A stretch of 64,000 nucleotides of DNA from NCBI RefSeq assembly GCF_005405085.1, contig NZ_BJDJ01000004.1, positions 62,001 to 126,000 of the forward strand, in the 5' to 3' direction. Origin of the DNA: Lactiplantibacillus daowaiensis. GTDB lineage: Bacteria; Bacillota; Bacilli; Lactobacillales; Lactobacillaceae. Within the stretch, counting starts at the first letter, position 1, and every line of letters begins with the position of its first letter. Shown one piece after another: positions 17,135-27,189 of the stretch. The notes beneath the pieces were generated by a model, which was given only the letters and a program-made list of their open reading frames with translations, was not told the origin of the DNA and ran no database searches. The position numbers were made by a program, and so were the translations under genes.

Positions 17135-18307
17135 TTGATAAAAATTATTAAATCTATTTTTATCATTATTGGAATTGCACTGTTTTTCATACTGATACAA
17201 CCCATTCAACATGTACAGGCACTGGCAAGTCATTGGAATGGACCACACTGGGTTACTCTAACAAAAAATGTGACCGTTTCTAAAATTAGAAATACTAATC
17301 CCAGTAGTGACAGCTATGAAGTAGCTGTATATAAGGCGAAAAAAGGTTCGCATTATAAATTAATTCACCGTGACATGGGTTACGCGTGGAGTTTTAAGTC
17401 CGGAAAATTCACCACTGGCAGCAAATATACTTACATGGTCAAAAAGAAATACAATGATGGCAGTTGGTTCAAAATGGGAAGAACACATAAGAAGTCAAGA
17501 CCATTGAAGGGTGTTGGTAAGCTTTTTGAAGCTACTCCTAACCTAAAGGGAACTTGGAATCGTTCGTATTCCCATGATAATTTTGGCAAAACTATTACAA
17601 TTAAGAATCACACCATAAAGTTATCACCGAATGGCAAGACTTATAAAATGAGTGTTACTAATATTGCGTCAGAACATTATCGAATTACACCCAAGGGAAG
17701 ACCGGGTATTACCATATATGTACGTTATAAAAATTTATATGGAGACTTCCGTGAAGTTCTAAATCTCTATACAGATTCTGGAAGTTCCTTACCTACTAGC
17801 GTTTATTACAAGGGAAAGAAAGTTATCAAATTAAAAAATTATGATTTAGAATATCCCTCTGCCCCTAGTACCTTAAAAAAATGTCTTGGTAAAACAGTCT
17901 TCACAACCGAATTAGCAGATAACGATCTACCTGCTCGATTATCAAAAAATGTAGCTAATTATGAAGATGATATTTTCGAACGAAAAATAGACTTGCCTGG
18001 TGTTCCTATGCACTTAACTAAGTTTATATATGACGATCCCTACCGATTTGGTCAAGTAAACTATAATGGGCAAACTTTATTGGTAGATGCAGACAAAGAA
18101 TTTGGTGATGTGGTTCCTTATAACACCTATAGATACAAAGGTGGTTTGATTATTTCCTCAGCTAAACCTACTGATAATACAGTTCTTCTAAAACACGGGC
18201 AAACAATTCATACTAGTGATACTTGGGAATATATTAATCCTCAGACTGGAAATGAAACCAGCTATGTTTTTTCACTAAAAAAGAACTCCTGGCATATAGA
18301 TTCTTAA
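17135..18307 (+). CDS. Secreted protein of unknown function
   Basis: A 390-residue protein starting with TTG 17135 behind TTTGGAGGA. An N-terminal hydrophobic signal (about residues 5-30, cleavage near VQALAS) is followed by a Tyr-, Lys- and Thr-rich, mainly beta-looking extracellular part. An early WVTLTKNVTVSKI segment resembles short repeats in secreted lactobacillar proteins. No catalytic motif, LPXTG signal or membrane anchor is seen, so it is probably released. Base composition is more AT-rich than in the housekeeping genes. It lies between the broken SHOCT gene and the integrase, so it is probably cargo of the element. Confidence 0.72.
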   Translation: MIKIIKSIFIIIGIALFFILIQPIQHVQALASHWNGPHWVTLTKNVTVSKIRNTNPSSDSYEVAVYKAKKGSHYKLIHRDMGYAWSFKSGKFTTGSKYTYMVKKKYNDGSWFKMGRTHKKSRPLKGVGKLFEATPNLKGTWNRSYSHDNFGKTITIKNHTIKLSPNGKTYKMSVTNIASEHYRITPKGRPGITIYVRYKNLYGDFREVLNLYTDSGSSLPTSVYYKGKKVIKLKNYDLEYPSAPSTLKKCLGKTVFTTELADNDLPARLSKNVANYEDDIFERKIDLPGVPMHLTKFIYDDPYRFGQVNYNGQTLLVDADKEFGDVVPYNTYRYKGGLIISSAKPTDNTVLLKHGQTIHTSDTWEYINPQTGNETSYVFSLKKNSWHIDS

Positions 18308-18472
18308 TCTGATAAAACCATTTAATTATCATATACTAAAATGAACTGTTCGTTATCTTGCGTAAATATAAATAACGACTTAGATGCTGACAACTTATAT
18401 GAAACTTACATTTTACGACTAGACTAAAGTATTACGTAGTCATCACTACAAAATTTGTAAGTAATGCTAAAC

Positions 18473-18504
18473 AATAATATGGTCCCTGCGGGGGCTATTA
18501 TTTA
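18473..18504 (+). terminator. Terminator between the secreted protein and integrase genes
   Basis: AATAATATGGTCCC / GGGGGCTATTATT forms a hairpin with a four-base loop and a T run. Confidence 0.7.
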
Positions 18505-18576
18505 GAAGCGAAAAAGAACATACATTCGGATTACATTCAAGATCAAATTATAACAATCTGAAAGGAATTTATATCC

Positions 18577-19682
18577 ATGCAAGGACATTTAAGAAAACGT
18601 GGCGATAGCTGGTACTACAGCTTTAAAGGTGCAAAAATCAATGGTAAACGTAAACGGTTTGAAGCTTATGGTGGCAAAACGCGTGTTCAGGCTGAAGCCG
18701 CTCTTCGCAAGGCACTTGATGAATATGAAAATGGCAGTACACCGCTCAAATTATCAAACATTAGTGTTGCAGACTACTTCGACTACTGGCACAAAAATTT
18801 TGTTGTAAAAACACTTAAATATAACACACAAGCTAACTACCGCAATATCATTGACAAGTACATTAAACCGTCATGCTGTAAACAATCTGCCCACCGACCT
18901 AGCAAAACATACAATAAGCATCATTATCTCAGTACTTCGCAAAGGTTTTAAGATGGCAGTCTTTCCATATCAAGCGATTAAGAATAATCCTGCTGATTAT
19001 ATCGTCTTACCTATTAACAATGATGACCTTGAGAAAACAGTCCAGGAACGAAGAACCGAATTAAAAATTATTAGTTTATCTCAATTTAAAGAAATTCTAT
19101 CATTGGTACCGGTGGCGTCCCCGTTCTACTTGCCACTACAAATTGGATTCAATACAAGATTAAGACGCGGTGAAATATCCGGCCTAACATGGGATAACAT
19201 TAATTTTAATGATCAAACTCTAACAGTCAACAAACAAATGATTATGAAACCAAAGTCACAATTTGAAATCACCTCGCCAAAAACTAAAGCAAGTTACCGT
19301 ACCATCGCCATTGGCAAAACTCTAGTTGAGATTTTGAGAACGGCACGTAAAGAGCAAATGAGAAATAAGCTTCGTTATGGCAAATACTATTTAGATAGTA
19401 GCTTCGTCTGCACTAAAGCCAATGGCAAACCAGTCACGCCATCTGCAATTCACTACTATGCAGGTAAGGTCAGCAAACAAGTTGATTTTCCATTCAACTT
19501 TCACTCATTGCGCCATACACACGCAACCATGTTGCTTGAACACAATGCTAACTATAAAGAGATCCAACAACGTCTGGGCCATTCGCGAATTGCTACCACT
19601 ATGGATACCTTCACATGTCACAAATAAGATGAAACGTGAAACCGTCGATATATTTGAGCAAATGCTTGATGACGGCCAATAG
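18577..19682 (+). pseudogene. Tyrosine integrase, broken by two lesions
   Basis: The N-terminal part (18577 to about 18872) has the arm-binding domain (MQGHLRKRGDSWYYSF) and the start of the core-binding domain. There the frame is lost and some 15-20 residues seem missing; it resumes in another frame (VNNLPTDLAKHTIS). The catalytic domain keeps Arg in RLRRGEISGL, HSLRHTHATML and RLGHSRIATT. The text then reads MDTFTCHK-stop, whereas the next frame gives SHVTNKMKRETVDIFEQM. The expected sequence is MDTYSHV, so two bases are missing at about 19607-19610, exactly in the codon of the catalytic tyrosine. The integrase cannot work. Confidence 0.88.
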
Positions 19683-19686
19683 TACT

Positions 19687-19801
19687 GGTAGGAAGACAAT
19701 TTTAGTGAATTGATTATCATAAATTTGGTTGGAAGACAAAAAGACAAAATCTGTCTATTTTCCTACTTATTAGTTTCATGGTAGGAAAATGGTAGGAAAA
19801 T
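19687..19801. repeat. Repeated GGTAGGAA words after the integrase
   Basis: GGTAGGAAGACAA (19687) and GGTTGGAAGACAA (19727) are followed by a tandem repeat of ATGGTAGGAAA (19778-19788 and 19789-19799). An inverted TTTTCCTAC lies at about 19758. Short repeats of this kind next to an integrase gene resemble arm-type integrase sites of an att region. This reading is an inference. Confidence 0.5.
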
Positions 19802-19805
19802 CGAT

Positions 19806-19840
19806 AAAATAAAAGAGCTCCGCATACGCGGAACCCCTCT
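19806..19840 (-). terminator. Terminator of lepA
   Basis: On the minus strand GAGGGGTTCCGCGTATGCGGAGC, with stem TCCGC/GCGGA and a TTTTATTTT tail, follows the lepA stop. Confidence 0.75.
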
Positions 19841-21674
19841 ACGACGGCTTCTCTTCTTCGTCAGTTTTCAAAACAGCCATGAAGGCCTCTTGTGGGATTT
19901 CAACTTTCCCAACGGCCTTCATTCGTTTCTTACCAGCTTTTTGTTTCTCTAATAACTTCATCCGACGTGTGCGGTCCCCACCATACAAGTGGGCCGTCAC
20001 ATCTTTCCGATAGGCTTTAATATTAGTCCGAGCAATAACCTTGGCCCCAATAGTGGCTTGAACTGGGATTTCAAAGTTTTGACGTGGAATGATTGTCTTC
20101 AACTTCGCAGCAATCTCACGACCACGTGCCGCGGCAAAATCTTTATGCGCAATGAAGCTCAACGCATCGACTTTATCACCATTCAATAAGATATCAATCT
20201 TAACCAAATCACTAGCCCGATAACCATCGATTTCATAATCCAATGAGGCATAACCACGCGTATTAGACTTCAACTTATCGAAGAAATCAAAAATGATTTC
20301 TGACAATGGAATATGATAGATGACGTTGACCCGGTTACTGTCTAAGTAATCCATCGTATCAAATTCACCCCGCTTACGTTGGGCGAGCTCCATAACCGCT
20401 CCAACATAATCATTTGGGACCATGATTTGGGCCTTAACGTAAGGTTCATGAATCGACTTGATTGCGGAGGCTTCAGGCATTTCAGCCGGGTTTTCAACGT
20501 CTTTTTCAGTACCATCCGTCATCATGACATGATAAGTTACTGATGGCGCAGTCGTAATCAGGTCCAAATTAAATTCGCGTTCAAGCCGTTCTTGAACAAC
20601 ATCCATATGCAATAGCCCTAAGAACCCGCAACGGAACCCAAAGCCCAACGCTTGTGATGATTCCGCTTCAAATTCCAAAGCAGCATCGTTTAATTTTAAT
20701 TTTTCCAAAGCTTCACGCAAGTCCGTAAACTTCGCATTATCAGTTGGATAAATCCCAGCATAGACCATTGGATTCATTTCCCGATAACCGGCCAGCGCTT
20801 TTTCAGCTGGGTGGGCAGCATTTGTCACCGTATCCCCAACTCGGGTATCTTGAATATCCTTAATGCTAGCCGTAATATAACCAACATCGCCCGCCATTAA
20901 ATAATCCCGCGCCAATGGTTTAGGCGAGTTGACCCCAACTTCAGTAACTTCGTATTCACTACCACTATTCATCAAGCGAATCTTATCCCCAGGACGCACG
21001 ATACCTTCATGAATCCGCACGCTCAAGACAACCCCACGATAATCATCGTAAACTGAGTCAAAGACTAACGCTTTTAATGGTGCATCCAAATCCCCAGTCG
21101 GTGCTGGTACTTTATGCACGATTTGTTCAAGTAGGTCTTCAATCCCAATCCCGGCTTTAGCGGATGCTAAAACCGCATCATCGGCTTCAATCCCAATATC
21201 ATCTTCAATTTCTTGTCGAACTTTTTCGGGTTCAGCAGAAGGCAAATCGATCTTGTTAATGACCGGTACAATTTCCAAATCATCATCAATTGCCAAGTAA
21301 ACATTCGCTAATGTTTGCGCTTCAACCCCTTGCGCCGCGTCCACAACTAAAACCGCCCCTTCACAGGCGGCTAAGCTTCGGGAAACTTCATAAGTAAAGT
21401 CCACGTGTCCTGGAGTATCGATCAGGTGAAAAATGTACGTTTCGCCATCTTTAGCTTGGTAGTGTAGCTCAACGGCATTTAATTTAATCGTAATCCCACG
21501 TTCACGTTCCAAGTCCATTGAATCCAAAACTTGGTCTTGCATTTCACGTTTCGAAATAGTATCTGTTAATTCCAAAATTCGATCCGCCAACGTTGACTTA
21601 CCATGGTCAATATGGGCGACGATTGAGAAATTACGGATATGCTTTTGTCGATCTTGCATTGTCGCTTTATCCAT
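19839..21674 (-). CDS. lepA: Elongation factor 4 (LepA)
   Basis: A ribosome-associated GTPase that acts on stalled or mistranslocated ribosomes. G motifs are seen: [13 protein letters not shown] (G1), DTPGHVDF (G3) and NKIDLPSA (G4). Domain II, the EFG-like domains and the LepA-specific C-terminus ([20 protein letters not shown]) follow. ATG 21674 with an AGTAGGA site gives 611 residues, the usual length; an upstream TTG would add 13 residues. It stands alone, converging with the integrase remnant. Confidence 0.97.
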   Translation of the reverse strand: MDKATMQDRQKHIRNFSIVAHIDHGKSTLADRILELTDTISKREMQDQVLDSMDLERERGITIKLNAVELHYQAKDGETYIFHLIDTPGHVDFTYEVSRSLAACEGAVLVVDAAQGVEAQTLANVYLAIDDDLEIVPVINKIDLPSAEPEKVRQEIEDDIGIEADDAVLASAKAGIGIEDLLEQIVHKVPAPTGDLDAPLKALVFDSVYDDYRGVVLSVRIHEGIVRPGDKIRLMNSGSEYEVTEVGVNSPKPLARDYLMAGDVGYITASIKDIQDTRVGDTVTNAAHPAEKALAGYREMNPMVYAGIYPTDNAKFTDLREALEKLKLNDAALEFEAESSQALGFGFRCGFLGLLHMDVVQERLEREFNLDLITTAPSVTYHVMMTDGTEKDVENPAEMPEASAIKSIHEPYVKAQIMVPNDYVGAVMELAQRKRGEFDTMDYLDSNRVNVIYHIPLSEIIFDFFDKLKSNTRGYASLDYEIDGYRASDLVKIDILLNGDKVDALSFIAHKDFAAARGREIAAKLKTIIPRQNFEIPVQATIGAKVIARTNIKAYRKDVTAHLYGGDRTRRMKLLEKQKAGKKRMKAVGKVEIPQEAFMAVLKTDEEEKPS

Positions 21675-21769
21675 TGATTTTCCTACTTTCTTACTAATTC
21701 CTAGTCTTGACAATTATACCAACTAAACTTAGTAATCTCAATTTTTCCGGTAAATACGCGTTATAAATC

Positions 21770-21822
21770 AAAACATGGCATCAAAGGTTGGCATGACGCT
21801 ACCCTTGATCCCATGTTTTCGT
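21770..21822 (-). terminator. Terminator of the csc cluster
   Basis: On the minus strand ACATGGGATCAAGGGT pairs with ACCTTTGATGCCATGT, followed by TTTT, just after the last csc gene. Confidence 0.8.
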
Positions 21823-21829
21823 TAACTGC

Positions 21830-23356
21830 CTAATTCGTTGGTGTATCACTCAATGTCCAATTAACCGTCGTCCCGTAGTTCCCGGCATAAATGCCAGGCA
21901 ACGCATCGATCACGATGCCGTTAGTCTTTGACCAATTATTAGTGACATTAGTGGTCGTCACGCCACTTTGACGTGCGCCACTCGCAACTTCAATTGTGCC
22001 ACTACTTAAGTTTTGCACATCACTACCGCTTCGATAAACTAGCCCGCCTTTAAACGTATGCGTGCCATCCGTTAATGCCGGGGCACTCGCATACAAATAC
22101 CATTTGGACCCAACCGTCCGCGTATCATTAACGTTGACCTGCCAATTGGTGCTAGGTGCATAATAAGTTTCACTAGTTGGGATTTCCAGGCTACCAAAAT
22201 CAACCGCACTCGCAACGGTCCCAAACGTCAACGTACCTGGTAACAACTTAATCGTAATTGGCGTTGTGGCCGAATCTTTGGCACCTGACTTAGTCCCATA
22301 AATATCAACGGTCGTACTGCCATTTGCAGCTAGACCACTTAGCGTCGTCCCAAGATTGCTTTCTTTGGCCGCATAGGTGATACCACTGCTGGTATTATTA
22401 TCATTCGGGTCGGTCCCTGTGATGCCAGCTTGCTTAACGATCCAAGCAATTACATCAGCATCGCTCATCGATTTAAACGCCGTTGCATCGTCTGGCAGTA
22501 TCGTTAAACTCGGTGTTGTTGCCGCAATCGTTAACGGCTTAATCTGCGCGACACTAGCAGTTACGGTCCCATCATCATAACTACCTGAACTATTTGATTC
22601 AGTCACGGTAACACTTGTTTTACCGCTTAAATCACCACTCAAAGTTAACGTATAGCTTAAATCACTACCAACTGTCGCTGAAACGGACGGATCCGCATCA
22701 CAAGTAATTTTATCACCAGCTACCGTACCTTTACCTTGAATCGTTGTGCTGTTTTCAGTTAAAGCGCTCGTGATCGTTGGTGTCAGTTTACTGATGTTAA
22801 AACTCGTTAACTTCGCCAACCCAATCTCTTTGTTACCATAATAAGAAGGTAACGTTGATGTCCCAGCAACTAATCGTAACCCGATATAAGTCGGATTCGC
22901 GCCTTGCCAGGATTTCCAATTCAAAGCAATCGTTTGAGTTGCCGCAGAACCAGAAAACGTATAACTACTCTTGGTACCTGACGAAATTAAGTTCGTTCCT
23001 GCACTCGAACTTAGAATTTTACCATTACTATCAAACAAATCTGCATACAAACTACTCATCACAAAACTATTTTTAGGCGTTAAGGTCCCAGAATAAGTCA
23101 CTTGGAGCTGAGTGGTAAAATTAGTAAGCGACCCATTAGACACATTATCCGCTTTAATTGCAGTTATCTTTGGAAAGCCTGAGAAGACCACAAAACCATC
23201 ATCAGTTAATAATGAAACACCTGTGCCTTCAGGTTCAGCAGTATACGTGACACTAGTTAAAGTAGCCGCATGACTAATTAATGGCCCACTCATGAATATG
23301 CTGCCTATTAAACTCAATCCCCAAAGCCACCACAACGCTTTTAGTTGCTTGAACAC
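21830..23356 (-). CDS. Large WxL-domain cell-surface protein (CscC/CscB-type)
   Basis: A 508-residue secreted protein. The signal peptide ends near SHAATLT. A Ser/Thr-rich extracellular part follows (about 30-360, including an Ig-like region with SALTENSTTIQGKGTVAGDK). A C-terminal WxL domain (about 365-508) carries both signature motifs, WYLYAS and the terminal WTLSDTP. WxL domains bind peptidoglycan and WxL-interacting proteins. GTG 23356 follows GGGAG and overlaps the stop of the original cscD frame (TAGTG), so translation was coupled to it. It is the last gene of the cluster. Confidence 0.9.
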   Translation of the reverse strand: MFKQLKALWWLWGLSLIGSIFMSGPLISHAATLTSVTYTAEPEGTGVSLLTDDGFVVFSGFPKITAIKADNVSNGSLTNFTTQLQVTYSGTLTPKNSFVMSSLYADLFDSNGKILSSSAGTNLISSGTKSSYTFSGSAATQTIALNWKSWQGANPTYIGLRLVAGTSTLPSYYGNKEIGLAKLTSFNISKLTPTITSALTENSTTIQGKGTVAGDKITCDADPSVSATVGSDLSYTLTLSGDLSGKTSVTVTESNSSGSYDDGTVTASVAQIKPLTIAATTPSLTILPDDATAFKSMSDADVIAWIVKQAGITGTDPNDNNTSSGITYAAKESNLGTTLSGLAANGSTTVDIYGTKSGAKDSATTPITIKLLPGTLTFGTVASAVDFGSLEIPTSETYYAPSTNWQVNVNDTRTVGSKWYLYASAPALTDGTHTFKGGLVYRSGSDVQNLSSGTIEVASGARQSGVTTTNVTNNWSKTNGIVIDALPGIYAGNYGTTVNWTLSDTPTN

Positions 23357-23754
23357 TATCGCTCACTCCCTTTTTGCAGCTGACGCCACTGCATCCAAAC
23401 AATCATTATTAACACGATAATTAGTAACCCCAAACCACTCAATAACCCGCGATAACTTTGCCAATCATTAGTCTGAGGTAAGCGACCCAGTTGCCGTTTG
23501 AAGGCTTGCCAACGACTTGGTTATAACTGATCGCCATCCGCTTGTGCCGTTGACTGCGGCGTTTCTACTCGCTGATAAGCTTGCCGACCATCTGGGATCG
23601 ATGGTGTAATCTGATCAGCACTTGCTGGTGAGGCTGCAGTGAAGCCAACTGAAACTTCAGTTCGACTAGTCGTCGCAGCCCAAGTTGGTAAGGTCCAACC
23701 TAAAACCAATAGTAGGCCTAATCCTACACACAACCATTTAAGCTGACGCCACAT
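23356..23754 (-). pseudogene. CscD-type small LPXTG surface protein, interrupted by TAA
   Basis: The intact 5' part (23521-23754, 77 codons) encodes a signal peptide (cleavage near TWAATTS) and a short extracellular region. It stops at TAA 23521-23523. Reading on in the same frame gives 54 more codons that form a complete sorting signal: RLPQTNDW, a hydrophobic helix (GLLSGLGLLIIVLIMIVW), then a basic tail ending in QKGSER and TAG at 23356-23358. This is the normal CscD layout, and LPQTN suits L. plantarum-type sortase. The stop probably arose from CAA to TAA. As it stands the product would be secreted but not anchored. Confidence 0.85.
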
Positions 23755-23787
23755 TAGTCATCCCCCCTAACCAGGCATCATCGCACC

Positions 23788-24852
23788 TTAATTTTGATCC
23801 TGACTTTGTTGTCGCCGACGCTTTAACCATAAAACAAGCCAAAGTAGTAATAAGACTAAAATCAACATCCCCAAAGCGCCTAGCACAATAAACCAAATAA
23901 TATTAATACCGGAAGTATCAACCGATGCCGCATTATATTTCTTAGCAGCTGCTTGATTAATCGTAAAATTACGGTCAAATACCCAACGGTGCTGACTATT
24001 CTTAACAACCATATGCAAATGATACTTACCGGCTTGCAAATTGGTCTTTCCTAGTAACAGTGGGTACTTATAAGTAGAGTTAGGGGCTAATTGTGCATGT
24101 TGCTTCGTATTAGTCACAACCGTTTTCCCGGAATTGCGAGCCGTCACTTTAGTTTTAATATTAAGATTACTAATGATAACGGCACGTGGATTTCTTAAAA
24201 CTGGGAAAATCCCTTTATGATAGTTTTGCATCCCCGCAATTACTTTAGTCAATTGCAACGTTGGTGCTGGCACTTTGCCAAGTGTATATTTCAAACCAAT
24301 CACATAAGAATACTCATTCGTAATGTTCATTGATTTTTTGACGGTACTGGTCGCTTTCTCATTGACTCGTTTAAAATACCAGCCCCCTAGAATAACCCCA
24401 TTAAAGGTTGTTTTAGGGATCTTAACTTGAGCGGTTACGACTTTACTGCCATTTGCTGGCACAACAACTGTCTTACTACCGGACAGTTTGGTTAAATCAG
24501 CCATTTTAAATTTTAACGATGAATCAAAACTTTGGGTTGGTTGCACATATTCAATTACCCCATTGCCATTGGTATAAGCTGTATGAATTGCGGTTTGAAC
24601 TTTAATATCGCGATTCGTCACATTATAAATCACCGTTTTTAACGTTTGTGTCTGGCCAGAATGCATTTTCAAATCAAAAAAAGAATTCTTCTGATTCAAT
24701 TGATTCTTAGGAATCTTGGCCGCAACACTAAACCCAATATTATTACTTTGAGTAGTCCCGGCGGCTTGAATCGTATGATTACCACCAATCAAGCCAGCAA
24801 CTAGGCCAATTAAGACACTCAATCCGATTAATTGTTGTTTAAATCGTTGCAT
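23788..24852 (-). CDS. WxL-interacting protein, DUF916/DUF3324 (CscA-type)
   Basis: A cell-surface protein of 354 residues from ATG 24852, which has a GGGGG site eight bases upstream; ATG 24867 is an alternative. Domains: signal peptide (cleavage near IQAAG), DUF916 peptidoglycan-binding domain (about 30-165, with GFSVAAKIPKNQ and FNGVILGGWYF), DUF3324 host-binding domain (about 170-300), a C-terminal membrane helix (about 315-342) and a basic tail (WLKRRRQQ). Such proteins form complexes with WxL partners on the wall. It lies between a WxL gene and the cscD remnant. Confidence 0.92.
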   Translation of the reverse strand: MQRFKQQLIGLSVLIGLVAGLIGGNHTIQAAGTTQSNNIGFSVAAKIPKNQLNQKNSFFDLKMHSGQTQTLKTVIYNVTNRDIKVQTAIHTAYTNGNGVIEYVQPTQSFDSSLKFKMADLTKLSGSKTVVVPANGSKVVTAQVKIPKTTFNGVILGGWYFKRVNEKATSTVKKSMNITNEYSYVIGLKYTLGKVPAPTLQLTKVIAGMQNYHKGIFPVLRNPRAVIISNLNIKTKVTARNSGKTVVTNTKQHAQLAPNSTYKYPLLLGKTNLQAGKYHLHMVVKNSQHRWVFDRNFTINQAAAKKYNAASVDTSGINIIWFIVLGALGMLILVLLLLWLVLWLKRRRQQSQDQN

Positions 24853-24918
24853 TGTTTTGACCCCCATTTTTATCTCAATATATGTATACGGATGATGTCA
24901 TCCATCCGCATTTGACGC

Positions 24919-25656
24919 TTATGATTGTGGTGTATCAGCTAAATTCCAGTTTAAAGTTGTCGTGTATCCTTGGGCTTTGACGCTGTTAGCCGGAATCGTT
25001 AATTGAATATTGCTTGGGTCAATTTGATCTACCGTGACCCCAGCACCATCGCCAGCTGCCGCGGCCATTAACGTGTTACTAGTACCGTCTAAAACGTCCG
25101 CAATTGGGGCGGTCGTCACATTATTGGCATCTGCACCAGAGTGACCCAGTGTCCCAGCACCCAGTGTCAACGTCGCACCTTTAACAATTGACCCATCGTC
25201 ACCCTTTAGGTTATTCGGTGCCGACACATCGAGATGCCAACCAGCATTAGTCCCCCGCACATCAGAAACTTCAAAAACAGCTTTATTATTCCACAACGTA
25301 CTCGTATCAGCGGAATTATTACCATCTGATGAATCAACATAATTGGCTGGAATCGTCGTTGCGTTTAAAACATCGATTTGATGTGTCCCAAAGTCAAGCT
25401 GATTGGTGACGTAGATCAATGATAACCCACCCCCAGCTGCAGCCCCGTTATTACCATCGCCGCCAGGAACTGACGTGTCAGGATTATTGGGATCAACCGG
25501 ATCAATCGTACTGGTACTACCCGTAAAGCTCGCAGTCACTTTGGTATCCCCAGTCGTTGACGCATTACTAGTATTTTCAGCATGGGCAACCATCGGTGTC
25601 ATCGCTGATAACAGCAACGCGCCAGAGACTAATACACTACCTAACATTTGTTTCAT
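24919..25656 (-). CDS. WxL-domain cell-surface protein (CscB/CscC-type)
   Basis: A 245-residue secreted protein, first gene of the csc cluster. The signal peptide ends near VAHAENT. A Thr/Ser/Asp/Pro-rich linker (TIDPVDPNNPDTSVPGG) leads to a WxL domain covering most of the protein (about 80-245). Both motifs are present, WHLDVSAP and the terminal WNLADTPQS. Start is ATG behind AAAAGGGG. It should attach non-covalently to peptidoglycan and pair with the DUF916 protein encoded next. Confidence 0.92.
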   Translation of the reverse strand: MKQMLGSVLVSGALLLSAMTPMVAHAENTSNASTTGDTKVTASFTGSTSTIDPVDPNNPDTSVPGGDGNNGAAAGGGLSLIYVTNQLDFGTHQIDVLNATTIPANYVDSSDGNNSADTSTLWNNKAVFEVSDVRGTNAGWHLDVSAPNNLKGDDGSIVKGATLTLGAGTLGHSGADANNVTTAPIADVLDGTSNTLMAAAAGDGAGVTVDQIDPSNIQLTIPANSVKAQGYTTTLNWNLADTPQS

Positions 25657-25852
25657 GAAAATACACCCCTTTTAATATTTTTGAGCCGCTCAATAGTTAA
25701 CATTGGACAATTTATACCACGAATAGTGGCCAAGTTACGTTTGACACGGACTGCTTGCATTTCACATTATCATTATGCTATCTAGATATAAATAAATCAT
25801 TTATTCGCACATATATTCAATTGTTTGTAAAACAAATTAACACAGCTAACAT

Positions 25853-25899
25853 TAAAAAACGCAACCAACCGTGATTATTCACGATCGATTGCGTTTTAA
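25853..25899 (-). terminator. Terminator of the dlt operon
   Basis: On the minus strand AAAACGCAA...CGTG / CACG...TTGCGTTTTTT forms a stem right after dltD. Confidence 0.82.
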
Positions 25900-25905
25900 A
25901 CAACT

Positions 25906-27189
25906 CTATTTAGTTTCGTAACTGGTCAACTGATTAGGATCAAGTTGTTGCCATTGTTTACTATAAAACTTGTCGTTAATCTGGTAAGTTGGTGTCTTCT
26001 GTTTTTTACTCAAGAATGGATTGACCTTTTGATCAACCGCTAACCAACCACGCCAGCCCAAGTGAATCGTGTCGGTCATGAAGTAATCTTCACCACCGTC
26101 TTGACTCAAATCACAAATATTGGTGAATCCTTGGCTTTCCAATTGATACCGAATCTTCTTATCAAATTGTGCGATCATGTTCATCGATAACCCAGTATAG
26201 TTAGCCCACCGTTGATTAATTGGTGGAATGATAAACATCACATTGGTATTGTTCTTCGCAAATTGATTTAAGACTAATTGGAAGTCAGCAAATTCAGGTG
26301 ACTTGGTGTAATTCAAGTGAGTTTGCGAATTTGCTAACCGTTTGTAGTTACGCCGTAATTGTGTCTTCCAGAATTTGTTACTAATTTCCAAATCATTAGA
26401 AGTCGTTTGTTGTTTCCCAATTTTACCAGCTAATTGATCCAACTGATTAAAGTTGTAAGTTGCTGGTAATTGTGTCTCTTGGTGATTAACATTGTTTAAA
26501 TTCTTGCTCGCAATCCCAAATTTGGAGAAGAATTCATCTTCACTGCCTAAGACCCGTGCTTTATAGTTGATATAAGCACGTTGGGCAGCCGTTGGTTTGA
26601 AGCCAGCCGCGACCCGGGCTAAAGCGCCAGCTAAAACTTTATCAGAAGAACCGGATGGCATTTGTAGTAACCGCTTAGCGGCATATCGATCCATCGCAGT
26701 ATTCTTTTCCGTTTGCAACCAGTCAGTGGTTTGTAACGGTGAGTAGTAATAGCCAAACGCATCTTTCCGCGTCCCTTGTGGTACGAACCATTGTGGCGAA
26801 ATAACAAAGACAGCTTTCTTATTTGTTAACTGCTTTTTAACCGATTGCATCACGAAGTATTGGGTTAAAGATTGAGTACCACGCGCCCCCAGCAAAAATG
26901 GCCGATAATTCCGATGGTACTTCGCTGCCAAAACGGACGGATGCATTGGATCAAATCGTGACCATTCTGAAGAACCAAAGAACGGGACATACTTATCATC
27001 AAGTGCTTGCCGCTTAATCAAGCGACCTTTCAACACATTGGGTGATAAAGAAACCGCAGCTTTTTCTTCAGTTGTTTTTGACACATGATTTAATCCAAAC
27101 GAGAATGGTGAAAGCAGAACGGCCAATAATAAGATGGCTGCCAAAATAATTGGGCCAAAAATCTTAAAAAGGCGTTTTGAAACGCTCAT
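25906..27189 (-). CDS. dltD: D-alanyl-lipoteichoic acid biosynthesis protein DltD
   Basis: DltD is a membrane-anchored, SGNH-hydrolase-like protein needed for the last step of D-alanylation of teichoic acids. One N-terminal membrane helix (about 12-30) precedes the extracellular domain. The catalytic-site segments are visible: [12 protein letters not shown] with the serine (about residue 72) and [10 protein letters not shown] with Asp/His (about 373-376). Length (427) is usual. It overlaps dltC by four bases and ends the operon. Confidence 0.96.
   Translation of the reverse strand: MSVSKRLFKIFGPIILAAILLLAVLLSPFSFGLNHVSKTTEEKAAVSLSPNVLKGRLIKRQALDDKYVPFFGSSEWSRFDPMHPSVLAAKYHRNYRPFLLGARGTQSLTQYFVMQSVKKQLTNKKAVFVISPQWFVPQGTRKDAFGYYYSPLQTTDWLQTEKNTAMDRYAAKRLLQMPSGSSDKVLAGALARVAAGFKPTAAQRAYINYKARVLGSEDEFFSKFGIASKNLNNVNHQETQLPATYNFNQLDQLAGKIGKQQTTSNDLEISNKFWKTQLRRNYKRLANSQTHLNYTKSPEFADFQLVLNQFAKNNTNVMFIIPPINQRWANYTGLSMNMIAQFDKKIRYQLESQGFTNICDLSQDGGEDYFMTDTIHLGWRGWLAVDQKVNPFLSKKQKTPTYQINDKFYSKQWQQLDPNQLTSYETK

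Noticed and set aside
19422-19682. Separate small gene at the integrase 3' end
   Set aside because: Only its last 24 codons are protein-like, and these are the displaced C-terminus of the integrase.
15540-19809. Shared 10-base word ATCGATAAAA at 15540-15549 and 19800-19809 as att direct repeats
   Set aside because: It is short and AT-rich, and the flanks do not extend the match, so it could easily be chance. Boundaries need an empty-site comparison.
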